A stretch of DNA of 64,000 nt from Aureimonas glaciei (GTDB lineage Bacteria > Pseudomonadota > Alphaproteobacteria > Rhizobiales > Rhizobiaceae), in contig NZ_BMJJ01000009.1 in the NCBI RefSeq assembly GCF_014643375.1, positions 205,530 to 269,529 on the forward strand, read 5' to 3'. The position numbers were made by a program, and so were the translations under genes. Positions 22,688 through 30,113 of the stretch are shown here, piece after piece. Numbering within the stretch: position 1 is the first letter of the stretch; each line of letters opens with the position of its first letter. Below the pieces are notes generated by a model. It saw only the letters and a list, made by a program, of their open reading frames with translations. It did not search any database and was not told the DNA's origin.

Positions 22688-22716
22688 AAATGGTACGTCG
22701 ATTTTGGGCGATCAAG
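22688..22716 (-). promoter_or_regulatory. RpoH (sigma-32)-type promoter
   Basis: On the minus strand CTTGAT, a 17-bp spacer and CCATTT, a good match to heat-shock promoters of alphaproteobacteria (CTTG-N17/18-CyTATnT). Transcription would start near 22680 and yield the thermometer leader. Confidence 0.65.
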
Positions 22717-22912
22717 CACCCGCCTGCAGATTTTTTGTCGGGGCATTCGCCAGACTGCGAGCATTGCCGACCGTCGCCTCTCCGGGCATTTCGGCGCCTT
22801 GCCAGCAAGGCTGACGAATGAACCACCGATGAACATGCCCTTCCGTGTCCGTTCACACGTCCCAGGGCATTGTGCTCTCACGGTCCTCAACACGGGCCGC
22901 CCGGAGAAAGAG

Positions 22913-23362
22913 ATGAAGACCACACTCGCAGCTCTCGCCGTCATGCTGCTCATGGGTACGGCAACCACACAGGCGCAGGAACGCTGGCCCGAGCGCGGCG
23001 GCTGGTCCGAGGTTCAGGGCCGCGACCACGGCCGCGACCATCGCCGCTACGACGGCGACCGGCGCGACGATCGCCGCGGCGGCTATGACGATGTGCTGCC
23101 GGAGCGCCGGATCATCCGCATGCTGTCGCGCCAGGGATTCGTCTCGGTCGACGACATCAGGCTGCGGCGCGGTCGCTACATCGTCGAGGCCGTGCGCCCC
23201 AACGGCGCGCTCGTTCGGCTCGTCGTCGACGCCTATGACGGCGACATCCTGTCTCGCGAGAGAGTCGGCTGGTCGCGCGACCGCGGCTCGCGCCGGCACG
23301 GCCGCGGCGACGGCGTGGAATTCGACCTCGGCGGCGCCGCGCTCGGCATCTACCGCCGCTAG
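22913..23362 (+). CDS. Exported PepSY-like small protein
   Basis: 149 residues from ATG 22913, with GGAG 7 bases upstream. A signal peptide (TLAALAVMLLMGTATTQA) is followed by an Arg/Asp/Gly-rich linker and a PepSY-like fold of about 60 residues (RIIRMLSRQGFVSVDDIRLRRG, RYIVEAVRPNGALVRLVVDAY). Probably periplasmic; function unknown. A strong stem-loop follows the stop. Confidence 0.8.
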   Translation: MKTTLAALAVMLLMGTATTQAQERWPERGGWSEVQGRDHGRDHRRYDGDRRDDRRGGYDDVLPERRIIRMLSRQGFVSVDDIRLRRGRYIVEAVRPNGALVRLVVDAYDGDILSRERVGWSRDRGSRRHGRGDGVEFDLGGAALGIYRR

Positions 23363-23366
23363 TTTA

Positions 23367-23387
23367 GGGCGGACCGAGGGTCCGCCC
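23367..23387 (+). terminator. Strong stem-loop after the PepSY-like gene
   Basis: Perfect 9-bp stem GGGCGGACC / GGTCCGCCC with a GAG loop immediately after the stop; only a weak T tract follows. Confidence 0.6.
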
Positions 23388-23653
23388 ACAAAGTTAAGCC
23401 CGTTGGACCTGGCCCGTCGAGGCCGCGTCGAGCGGAAGTGTTTCCGGTTCGCCGGAACCAGAAGCGGCTGCAACGTCCCGTCCCTTCCGTTGTGGCCGTG
23501 CGGGGCCGGGAGTCTTCCGAAAGGAGGCTCCCGGTCCCTTCCCTTTTCCACTGGCCTTTTCCACTGGCACGCTCAGCGCAGCGCGGTTGACTTCACCCTG
23601 CTCCGGCGTGCTTTAGAGAACAAAGGCGCCGACGGTCGCGCCGGGGAAGGCCC

Positions 23654-24613
23654 ATGCAGGACGTCACCACGCCCGCCAGTCTGGTCGAGATCGACGGCAA
23701 CCCGCTGCCGCCCGGGATCGCCTGCGGCACCCTGTCGACCCCCGACCGGGTGCGCCTGCGCTTTGCCGTGGCCCCGAGCGCGACGGGCAGGACGCGGGGC
23801 ACGATCCTCTTGCTGCAGGGGCGCAACGAGACGATCGAAAAGTATTTCGAGACGATCACCGACCTGACGCGGCTCGGCTACATGGTGGCGACGTTCGACT
23901 GGCGGGGCCAGGGCGCCTCGCAGCGCCAGCGCGGCAGCCGGATGACCGGCCATGTCACCGGCTTCCAGGCCTATCAGATCGATCTCGAGACGATCTTCCG
24001 GGACGTGGTGCTGCCGGACTGCCATGGCCCCTACGCCATCCTCGCCCATTCCATGGGCGGCGCGATCGCCATCGCGGCAGCCCCGCGTCTGGTCAACCGG
24101 GTCGAGCGCATCGTCGCCAGCACGCCGATGATCGCTTTGCCCGGCGGCCATGGCAGCAGCCTGCACTGGTCGATGACCGCGATCCGGATGATCGGGCTCG
24201 GCCGCCTGCCCATGCGCAGCGCCGACCGCAGCCGCTCGTGGACGGCCGAGCGCAATCCCCTGACCAGCGATGCCGGCCGCTTCCAGCGCAACCGCGACCT
24301 CAGGGAGGCGGCGCCGCAGCTCTTCGTCGGCGGGCCGACGGCGTCCTGGGTGGCGGCGGCCTCGGCCGCCATGCGCCAGCTCGACGATTCCGATGTCGTC
24401 GCCAAACTGCATGTGCCGACCCTCATCGTCACCGCCGGCGCCGATCAGGTGGTCTCCAGCGCCGCCGCCGAGCGCCTGGCCTGGCGCATGCGCTCCGGCC
24501 ATGCGCTGTCCATCCCCGGCGCCCGGCACGAGCTGCTGCAGGAGGCCGACCGCTACCGCGCGCCCTTCCTGGCCGCCGCAGACAGTTTTATTGGCGGCGC
24601 CCTGACGCTCTGA
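23654..24613 (+). CDS. Alpha/beta hydrolase (lysophospholipase-like)
   Basis: 319 residues. Nucleophile Ser133 sits in the elbow LAHSMGGAIA; the oxyanion-loop region is LLLQGRNETIEKY, and DWRGQGAS follows. A late Asp (TAGADQVVS) and His (IPGARHELL) complete a triad. The layout matches PldB/monoglyceride-lipase-like serine hydrolases, which act on lysophospholipids or acyl glycerols. A GGGGAAGG site precedes the ATG. Convergent with the phosphatase gene. Confidence 0.9.
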   Translation: MQDVTTPASLVEIDGNPLPPGIACGTLSTPDRVRLRFAVAPSATGRTRGTILLLQGRNETIEKYFETITDLTRLGYMVATFDWRGQGASQRQRGSRMTGHVTGFQAYQIDLETIFRDVVLPDCHGPYAILAHSMGGAIAIAAAPRLVNRVERIVASTPMIALPGGHGSSLHWSMTAIRMIGLGRLPMRSADRSRSWTAERNPLTSDAGRFQRNRDLREAAPQLFVGGPTASWVAAASAAMRQLDDSDVVAKLHVPTLIVTAGADQVVSSAAAERLAWRMRSGHALSIPGARHELLQEADRYRAPFLAAADSFIGGALTL

Positions 24614-24644
24614 CGCCGGTGGCGGCAGCGACGCCGGCCCATGG

Positions 24645-25424
24645 TCATGCGCGGTTGAGGATCTCCAGCGCCGCCGCGTGCAGCTCCGGTGTCGCCGCCG
24701 CGACGATGTCGCCGCCCGATTCGGCGCGCCCCCCGTCATAGGTCGTGATCATGCCGCCGGCCTGCTCGATGATCGGAATCAGCGCGACGATGTCGTAGGG
24801 CTTCAGGCCCGCTTCGACGACGATATCGGCGTGGCCGGCGGCCAGCATGGCGAAGGCGTAGCAGTCGGTGCCGAAGCGCGTCAGCCGCGCTCTGGCCTCC
24901 AGCGCCTCGAATCCGGCACGACGGTCGCCGGTGAACAGTCGCGGCGATGTCGTGAACAGCGTCGCGCTGTCGATGTCGCGGGTGGGGCGCACGGCCAGCC
25001 GGCTCGGGCCGCCCGGCCCGTCATAGAAGGCCGCGTCGCCGTCGGCCCAAAAACGCTCGGTGGTGAAGGGCTGGTGCATGATGCCGATGCGGGCCGTACC
25101 GTCGATGGTGAGCCCGATCAGCGTGCCCCAGACCGGCACGCCGGAAATGAAGGCGCGCGTCCCGTCGATCGGATCGATGACCCAGAGATGCCGGCCGCCG
25201 CCCGATGTGCCGTATTCCTCGCCGAGCACGCCGTGGTCGGGATAGGACGCCTCGATGAGGCTGCGGATCGCCCGCTCGGCGGCACGGTCGGCCTCGGTGA
25301 CCGGGTCGAAGGCATCTTGCAGCTTGTTGTCGATCGCTCCCCCCTGGCGAAAGCGCGGCAGGCTCTCGCGGGCGGCGGCCTCGACGAGGGAGAACAGGAA
25401 GTCGGGGCTGGGCAGGATGGTCAT
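24645..25424 (-). CDS. hisN: Inositol-monophosphatase family phosphatase (HisN-type)
   Basis: 259 residues with all metal-binding motifs: DPVTEADRAAE, GVLGEEYG, WVIDPIDGTRAF (residues 81-92) and KPYDIVALIPIIEQAGG. The wording of the motifs (AFISGVPVWGTLIGL, LAAGHADIVVEAGLKPYD) fits histidinol-phosphate phosphatase of the IMPase class better than SuhB itself. It would act in histidine synthesis. The MmgR/suhB-like sRNA lies just upstream on the opposite strand, an arrangement known in Rhizobiales. Confidence 0.9.
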   Translation of the reverse strand: MTILPSPDFLFSLVEAAARESLPRFRQGGAIDNKLQDAFDPVTEADRAAERAIRSLIEASYPDHGVLGEEYGTSGGGRHLWVIDPIDGTRAFISGVPVWGTLIGLTIDGTARIGIMHQPFTTERFWADGDAAFYDGPGGPSRLAVRPTRDIDSATLFTTSPRLFTGDRRAGFEALEARARLTRFGTDCYAFAMLAAGHADIVVEAGLKPYDIVALIPIIEQAGGMITTYDGGRAESGGDIVAAATPELHAAALEILNRA

Positions 25425-25498
25425 GAAATTCCGGACTCACGAGGAAGGCGACGCGCGGCTGGCGGCGCGATGGCAGAGATAACTTTCGCGGGCGACGC

Positions 25499-25520
25499 TT
25501 TCATTTCGTTGCAAATGAAA
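25499..25520. promoter_or_regulatory. Palindrome upstream of the sRNA promoter
   Basis: TTTCATTT and AAATGAAA form a perfect 8-bp inverted repeat around CGTTGC. It lies 16 bp before the -35 box of the sRNA promoter and 75 bp before the start of the divergent phosphatase gene, a natural place for an operator. Confidence 0.5.
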
Positions 25521-25535
25521 TTTTGGTCAGTAACG

Positions 25536-25564
25536 TTGACTTATTCGATCAGGATTCCTAGCTT
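25536..25564 (+). promoter_or_regulatory. Promoter of the MmgR-like sRNA
   Basis: TTGACT at 25536, a 17-bp spacer, and TAGCTT at 25559. The start point would be near 25571, directly before the first stem of the sRNA. Confidence 0.65.
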
Positions 25565-25570
25565 CATCCT

Positions 25571-25653
25571 TGCAGCCTTCGGGCTGCGGCTCAGAAATGG
25601 GCGTTTCCTCCCTAGACTCAGACCGCGCTGCTTTCGGGCAGTGCGGTTTTTTT
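25571..25653 (+). ncRNA. mmgR: MmgR/suhB-like (alpha-r8) small RNA
   Basis: About 80 nt between a sigma-70 promoter and an intrinsic terminator. The 5' hairpin GCAGCC-TTCG-GGCTGC is followed by an unpaired stretch holding the anti-Shine-Dalgarno-like TTTCCTCCCTAGACTC, then the terminator stem ACCGC-CTGC / GCAG-GCGGT with nine T. Size, shape, the CCTCCC motif and the place next to an inositol-monophosphatase gene match the suhB RNA family, called MmgR in Sinorhizobium, which limits polyhydroxybutyrate build-up and depends on nitrogen status. Family assignment is from memory of these traits. Confidence 0.8.
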
Positions 25654-25691
25654 TTGCCGCGGCCGGCCGCCGCCGCGCAGGGAGGGGCTGG

Positions 25692-26603
25692 CTATTCCGC
25701 AGCAGCCGACTGGCTGGTGCCCAGATCGATCTCGGCCGCCAGATCGGTCACAAAGGCGACGAGATCGCCCCGCAGGCGATCGAAATTGGCGTTCGGCACG
25801 AAGCGCCGCTCGTCGGCATAGAGACCGCGGTTGATCTCGATCTGCAAGGCATGGATGCCGGTGCCTGGCCGGCCGTAGCGTTCGGTGATGAAGCCGCCGG
25901 CATAGGGCTTGTTGCGCATCACGTCGTAGCCGAGGGCGGACAGGCCGTTCGAGACCAGCGCGACGATGCGGTGCGAGGCGCTGGTGCCGAAGCGATCGCC
26001 GACGACGATCTCGGGCTGGCGCCCGCCGGGCATGGTGCGCACCGTCGAGGGCATCGAATGGCAATCGATCAGGATGGCGATGCCGAAACGCTCGCGCGTC
26101 TCCTGCAGCACGGCCTCGAGACTGGCATGGAAGGGTCGGTAGATGGTCTCGATGCGGTCGAACCCTTCGGCCAGCGACAGCTTGTGGCGATAGATCTCCT
26201 CGCGCTCGGCGACGATTCGCGGGATGGTGCCGAGCCCCCCGGCGACGCGGATCGACGCGGCGTTGACGAAGCTCGGCAGGGCCGCATCGAACATCTGCGG
26301 GTCGAGCTCGTAGGGCTCGCGGTTCACGTCGAGAAAGGCACGGGGAAAGCGGGCGATGAGAAGCGGCGCGCCGAGCGACGGCACGAAATCGAAGAGCTGG
26401 TCGACGAACAGATCCTCCGACCGCCGGATCGCCTCGCTCGACAGCTTCGACGATTCGACGAAGGCCGAGGGGTAGACCCGCCCACTGTGCGGCGAGCAGA
26501 ACACCAGCGGGGTGCGCTGCGTTGGCGGAAGCAGGAGTTCGAAGGCCGGGCATGGCCCCGCGGCAGTCTGAAGGGTCGGGGGCTGCTGGTCTGACACTGC
26601 CAT
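25692..26603 (-). CDS. N-formylglutamate amidohydrolase family protein
   Basis: 303 residues with the family motifs TPLVFCSPHSGRVYP, LLIARFPRAFLDVNREPYELDP, LIDCHSMPS and GTGIHALQIEINRGLY. These zinc enzymes hydrolyse N-formyl-L-glutamate at the end of histidine breakdown. In Rhizobiales a copy commonly lies divergent from cpdR, as here, so it may serve another amide hydrolysis as well. Confidence 0.92.
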   Translation of the reverse strand: MAVSDQQPPTLQTAAGPCPAFELLLPPTQRTPLVFCSPHSGRVYPSAFVESSKLSSEAIRRSEDLFVDQLFDFVPSLGAPLLIARFPRAFLDVNREPYELDPQMFDAALPSFVNAASIRVAGGLGTIPRIVAEREEIYRHKLSLAEGFDRIETIYRPFHASLEAVLQETRERFGIAILIDCHSMPSTVRTMPGGRQPEIVVGDRFGTSASHRIVALVSNGLSALGYDVMRNKPYAGGFITERYGRPGTGIHALQIEINRGLYADERRFVPNANFDRLRGDLVAFVTDLAAEIDLGTSQSAAAE

Positions 26604-26757
26604 TTGATCCGGTTAATCCTCGTCCCAGAAATATGCCTCTGAAGCGGGATTGCCATCCATTCCATTTGGGGATTCATTCGGCAATCTGTTAAAAGATGCT
26701 GGAAATGACAACGAGGCAGTGCGGCGCCATGCTCCGCCGCGGATATGGACAAGCTGA

Positions 26758-27123
26758 ATGGTCAAGATCCTTCTTGCCGAAGACGACAACGACATGCGCC
26801 GTTTCCTCGCCAAGGCCTTGGAAAAGGCCGGTTATGAGGTCACGGCCTACGACAATGGCGGCAGCGCCTACGAGCGGCTGCGCGAGGAGCCGTTTTCACT
26901 TCTGCTCACCGACATCGTGATGCCGGAGATGGACGGAATCGAACTCGCCCGCCGCGCCACCGAGCTGGATCCTGATCTCAAGGTCATGTTCATCACCGGA
27001 TTTGCCGCCGTGGCGCTCAATCCGGATTCGAAGGCGCCGAAAAACGCCAAGATCCTGTCGAAGCCTTTTCACCTGCGCGAACTCGTCGACGAGGTCGGCA
27101 AGATGCTCCAGGACGCGGCCTGA
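26758..27123 (+). CDS. cpdR: Cell-cycle response regulator CpdR
   Basis: 121 residues consisting only of a receiver domain: acidic pocket EDDND, phospho-acceptor Asp52 in LLTDIVMPEMDG, Thr80 and Lys102 in ILSKPFHL. The stretch ALNPDSKAPKNAKILSKPF is typical of CpdR. Unphosphorylated CpdR primes ClpXP for timed destruction of substrates in the alphaproteobacterial cell cycle; phosphorylation comes through CckA-ChpT. The next feature is tRNA-Val, where the prophage has inserted. Confidence 0.95.
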   Translation: MVKILLAEDDNDMRRFLAKALEKAGYEVTAYDNGGSAYERLREEPFSLLLTDIVMPEMDGIELARRATELDPDLKVMFITGFAAVALNPDSKAPKNAKILSKPFHLRELVDEVGKMLQDAA

Positions 27124-27219
27124 AAGAGGACGAACGGGCGCTCACAGGGAAAGTCGGGCGGGCTGAAAAGACTCGCTTGACGGCCTGAAGCGCCTGTGGT
27201 CTATGCCGCTCTGTCGGAT

Positions 27220-27294
27220 GGGCGTGTAGCTCAGTGGGAGAGCACTTCGTTGACATCGAAGGGGTCACAGGTTCAATCCCTGTCACGCCCACCA
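27220..27294 (+). tRNA. tRNA-Val (GAC)
   Basis: A 75-nt cloverleaf: acceptor GGGCGTG / CACGCCC with discriminator A, D arm with AGTGGGAG, anticodon stem CTTCG / CGAAG around TTGACAT (anticodon GAC), T loop TTCAATC, and encoded CCA. Phage-type genes begin directly after it, so its 3' half is the probable attachment site (attL). Confidence 0.97.
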
Positions 27295-27320
27295 TCCGAC
27301 CCCCTGCAAAGCAAGACTTC

Positions 27321-27725
27321 CTGAGCTCAGCAACGAAGCGCCCTACAGGTTCACCAGAACCTGCCAGCGCTTCAAGCCTTCGCGTACTTGTCTGCGGCGG
27401 ACGCGACTTTCGCGACCGTGATGCGGTCGCCCGCGAGCTCGACCCTCTCCGAAACAAGATGGCGGCGCTGCTCAGCGGTGGAGCTCCGGGTGCTGATACG
27501 CTTGCGTGGGATTGGGGATGGGATCGAAACTTCCACTGCGAGCGCATGTTCGCGGATTGGAAGAAGCACGGCCGCGCGGCAGGACCCATCCGAAACCAAC
27601 GCATGATTGACGAGTGGAAGCCGACCCTCGTCATCGCCTTCCCCGGCGGTCGCGGCACGGCTGATATGATCCGGCGCGCGGAAGCCGCTGGCATCCCCGT
27701 GCGACACGCCTCCGCATCTGCATGA
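27321..27725 (+). CDS. DUF2493 (SLOG-fold, YspA-like) protein with unclear start
   Basis: The domain is plain: LRVLVCGGRDFRDRDAVA, LLSGGAPGADTLAWDWGW, GRAAGPIRNQRMIDE and LVIAFPGGRGTADMIRRAEAAGI, i.e. a Rossmann-like nucleotide-binding fold. However, no ATG, GTG or TTG lies in frame between the tRNA gene and the domain; the only upstream start is a GTG inside the tRNA (27234), and the coordinate used here is a CTG. The gene may have lost its start at integration or use a non-standard start. It heads the plus-strand cargo cassette. Confidence 0.7.
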   Translation: MSSATKRPTGSPEPASASSLRVLVCGGRDFRDRDAVARELDPLRNKMAALLSGGAPGADTLAWDWGWDRNFHCERMFADWKKHGRAAGPIRNQRMIDEWKPTLVIAFPGGRGTADMIRRAEAAGIPVRHASASA

Positions 27726-27786
27726 AAGCCAAGGGCGACCGATACGCGGATTGGCCGTGGATCGAGAGAGCTATAGGAGAGACGGG

Positions 27787-27960
27787 ATGAGTGAGAAACA
27801 ATGGGCGGTGACATTCACCATCACAGGCCGCGCCATCGGCTACGTTACAGCGGCAACTGAAGATGAGGCTATGGACAAGGCCAAGGAGATGGACGTGGAG
27901 GAAGGGGACCTGCTGGAATGGGAATTTGACCGCCCGCTGCAAGCGCAGGAAAATCGGTAA
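27787..27960 (+). CDS. Small phage protein of unknown function
   Basis: 57 residues from ATG 27787 with AGGAGA upstream. WAVTFTITGRAIGYVTAATE looks like beta strands followed by a helix (EDEAMDKAKEMD) and an acidic turn, a common shape of short phage proteins. A GCCGCCCG / CGGGCGGC stem-loop follows at 27984-28015. Confidence 0.7.
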   Translation: MSEKQWAVTFTITGRAIGYVTAATEDEAMDKAKEMDVEEGDLLEWEFDRPLQAQENR

Positions 27961-28049
27961 GCGCCTACGCCAGACATGACTTCGCCGCCCGCATCCCTCT
28001 AAGGACACGGGCGGCTCGGTGTGATAGGATGAACGCTTAGGAGGATGGA

Positions 28050-28295
28050 ATGAGCGCGGATCTGTCCAAGATGGCCCCAGCCGAATTGAAGGCCGCAATG
28101 ACTGGCGGCACTGACGGCTGGGGAAGCTACGCATCCGCTGCCGAGCATGTTCCGTATTCAAGGCCCGTGGTATCCCGGCGGCGTTGCTTATGCGGCTGCA
28201 AGAGCCGAGAGACGCACGCCGGGATGGCGAACGGGATCGCCCTGACGAACGGGTGTGAGCTGTACGTCGCCCGATGGGTTCGGGCGCACCGCTAG
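28050..28295 (+). CDS. Small cysteine-containing phage protein
   Basis: 81 residues, ATG 28050 behind a perfect AGGAGG. The C-terminal half, RRCLCGCKSRETHAGMANG followed by CELYVARWVR, has a CxCxC motif and one further Cys and resembles a small metal-binding unit. Function unknown. Confidence 0.65.
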   Translation: MSADLSKMAPAELKAAMTGGTDGWGSYASAAEHVPYSRPVVSRRRCLCGCKSRETHAGMANGIALTNGCELYVARWVRAHR

Positions 28296-28328
28296 ACGCC
28301 ACCTCCCCGCCTATGCTTCATTCCCACC

Positions 28329-28523
28329 ATGACAGACCAAGCAATCGCCCGGATGCAGGCCACGCTCGACTGGCTTCGGGAGCGGGCTCATGCTGCGGGC
28401 CTCAGCGACAACTACATCGAGGCACTGAGCGAGCAGGCGCGTGACGAAGCCCTGACGGCCACAGAGAGCGCGTTCGCGATTTACCAGCGCCTCCTTCATG
28501 CGGCAATTGAGGATCGCAGATGA
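28329..28523 (+). CDS. Small helical phage protein
   Basis: 64 residues, almost wholly helical and charged (IARMQATLDWLRERAHAAG; IEALSEQARDEALTATESAF). The stop overlaps the next start by 4 nt, which supports that both are real. Function unknown. Confidence 0.6.
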   Translation: MTDQAIARMQATLDWLRERAHAAGLSDNYIEALSEQARDEALTATESAFAIYQRLLHAAIEDRR

Positions 28524-28747
28524 GCATCCAACCGCCGCGACTTCCCGAAGGCCATCCCGATCGATCCATCGAATGCCAGTTTCAGATCGAGCCGTTATTC
28601 CAAGCCATCGTGCATAAAGCCCTTGCCGCAGGATGGACCGAAGACGACGTCTCGGCCGCCTTGCTCGACCTTGCGCGGAACCACATCAGGGGCATCATCG
28701 CAGATCGGAAGACGCAGGCAGACATTGGCGAGGCGCAAGGGGCCTGA
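28520..28747 (+). CDS. Small helical phage protein
   Basis: 75 residues starting in an ATGA overlap with the gene before. Contains LFQAIVHKALAAGWTEDDVS and a helix LLDLARNHIRGIIADR, reminiscent of small DNA- or protein-binding helices. Last gene of the plus-strand cassette next to attL. Confidence 0.6.
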   Translation: MSIQPPRLPEGHPDRSIECQFQIEPLFQAIVHKALAAGWTEDDVSAALLDLARNHIRGIIADRKTQADIGEAQGA

Positions 28748-28758
28748 AACGACGAAAA

Positions 28759-28791
28759 CCGAGCCACCCGGTGAAGGGCGACGCGGCTCGG
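28759..28791. terminator. Stem-loop between convergent cassettes
   Basis: CCGAGCC / GGCTCGG, 7 bp, with a 19-nt loop, lying between the end of the plus-strand cargo genes and the end of the minus-strand DUF4406 gene. No T-run. Confidence 0.4.
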
Positions 28792-28794
28792 CAG

Positions 28795-29145
28795 TCATAG
28801 CGATGTCGGTATACCGATATCGCAGCAAATCCAGCTATTTACATCCTCATACTCCACCACTTCCAGCCTGCATATCTTCGCCAGCGACAGCTCCGCATTG
28901 GCTCCCGGTGATTTCTCCCACCCTGGCAGAAGAACGATCGTATCCGCTTCCGTGCAGATGAAGACGGCATAGGATGCGAAGGCTTGGCGGATGGGGAATT
29001 CCTCCATGGCGCCGTCGTGCGGAAACTCCGCCGGATTGAAAGCGCGATGTCCGGCAGCCCGGAGCTTTGCGGCTGCAGCGTGGAAGGCCGGGTAGTTCCA
29101 GTCTTCGATCCCCCGCATTGGCCCGGAGAGATACACCACCCCCAT
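28795..29145 (-). CDS. DUF4406 protein, nucleoside 2-deoxyribosyltransferase-like
   Basis: 116 residues from ATG 29145. VVYLSGPMRGIEDWNYPAF, RAFNPAEFP, TIVLLPGWEKSPGANAELSLA match DUF4406; the Glu in GANAELSLA corresponds to the catalytic Glu of deoxyribosyltransferases. Phage copies are often found among late or accessory genes; substrate unknown. Confidence 0.85.
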   Translation of the reverse strand: MGVVYLSGPMRGIEDWNYPAFHAAAAKLRAAGHRAFNPAEFPHDGAMEEFPIRQAFASYAVFICTEADTIVLLPGWEKSPGANAELSLAKICRLEVVEYEDVNSWICCDIGIPTSL

Positions 29146-29146
29146 G

Positions 29147-29587
29147 CTAGAGCGACATCGACTTGGCGGCGAGTTCCTTGCGGAGCTGGGCGACCTCATC
29201 CTGCAAATGGTCCACCTTCCGCGTTAGCTCGATGATGGTCTGCTGAAGGCGCATCTCCCGCTGAGCAGCTTCGGCAAGAGCGGTGCGGAGAGAGATCCCC
29301 CGGTCTAGCTCAGCTTCATACAGCTCCCGCATTCGCGAGGCCTCGCGCAGGATGTCGGCATAAAAGACCTCGCGCGACGTCCGCATGTCGGCCATCTCGC
29401 GTTCGCGGCGCTCGTCGCGGTCCTTCTCGTCATCCTCGCGCCGTTTCTCGGCCGCCTCCTGCAAAGCCTGCGATTTCCGGTCGCTGCGATCGAGCAGGTA
29501 TTTGAACGCCCCCCCTACGGCGATGAAGAACGGGATGAGGATCACCAGGAGATTGGCGATACGGTTCCAGTCCAGTACCCAATCCAT
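29147..29587 (-). CDS. Membrane-anchored coiled-coil protein of the lysis region
   Basis: 146 residues from ATG 29587 (a TTG at 29599 is in frame). One N-terminal membrane segment (IANLLVILIPFFIAVGGAFKY) and then a long highly charged coiled coil (EKRREDDEKDRDERREREM; TIIELTRKVDHLQDEVAQL). Together with its position next to the lysis genes this suggests a holin-associated or spanin-like role, but it could be an unrelated inner-membrane accessory protein. Confidence 0.75.
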   Translation of the reverse strand: MDWVLDWNRIANLLVILIPFFIAVGGAFKYLLDRSDRKSQALQEAAEKRREDDEKDRDERREREMADMRTSREVFYADILREASRMRELYEAELDRGISLRTALAEAAQREMRLQQTIIELTRKVDHLQDEVAQLRKELAAKSMSL

Positions 29588-29716
29588 CAGGCGCCGCAAT
29601 CGTGGGAGTTCATGTGCATGTCATTAACCGCCGTGCCTCATTGTGGAAGCAGCCGACGCCCTCTCTCTAGGGTGAAGGTCAGGGCCATCAGGAGCCGGCA
29701 AGCTCCGGGTGGTCCG

Positions 29717-30004
29717 CTATCGCTCGACTGCGTTGTGCCGCGCACATTCCTGGGGCTTCCACAGGCCGATCTTGCAGCCTCCGGCGATCGTATCGTCGAG
29801 ATTGTCCTGATCGCGCTGTGTGGCGCCCCTGGTGCCCGGCAGGGCCGTCCCGAGCGCGCGTCGAAGGTCAGGGATTGCGCTGACACCTGCCGGTGACGAA
29901 GTCCCAACGCAGCCCGCCACCGACACAAGTGCGGCGCTCAATGCGAGCGTTTTCGCCAGCGTTGCCGGCCTTGGCGTTCTCAGTCCGAACCGTGTCGATC
30001 GCAT
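29717..30004 (-). CDS. Rz1-like outer-membrane spanin lipoprotein candidate
   Basis: 95 residues with a signal sequence ending in a good lipobox (LVSVAGC), followed by a short mature part. It starts inside the Rz-like gene in another reading frame and runs past its end, the classic overlapping Rz/Rz1 architecture. Spanin pairs fuse inner and outer membranes at the end of lysis. The role is inferred from lipobox, size and gene position. Confidence 0.65.
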   Translation of the reverse strand: MRSTRFGLRTPRPATLAKTLALSAALVSVAGCVGTSSPAGVSAIPDLRRALGTALPGTRGATQRDQDNLDDTIAGGCKIGLWKPQECARHNAVER

Positions 30005-30113
30005 CCTGTGCGCCCTTGTCCTTGATGTTGGTGTAGAGGAAGGCGAGCACCGCGATGGCGCCTGCAGCCATTGCGGCGTAGATCGCTAGGCGGATTGTCG
30101 AGAGCCCGAACAT
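29868..30113 (-). CDS. Rz-like inner-membrane spanin candidate
   Basis: 81 residues: one N-terminal membrane helix (LAIYAAMAAGAIAVLAFLY) and a periplasmic part starting KDKGAQDAIDTVRTENAK. Follows the endolysin gene with a 1-nt overlap and contains the start of the lipoprotein gene in another frame. Short for an i-spanin but consistent with rhizobial phages. Confidence 0.65.
   Translation of the reverse strand: MFGLSTIRLAIYAAMAAGAIAVLAFLYTNIKDKGAQDAIDTVRTENAKAGNAGENARIERRTCVGGGLRWDFVTGRCQRNP

Noticed and set aside
23531..23575. 13-bp direct repeat CTTTTCCACTGGC (two copies)
   Set aside because: A single short duplication in an intergenic region; no sign of a mobile element or site.
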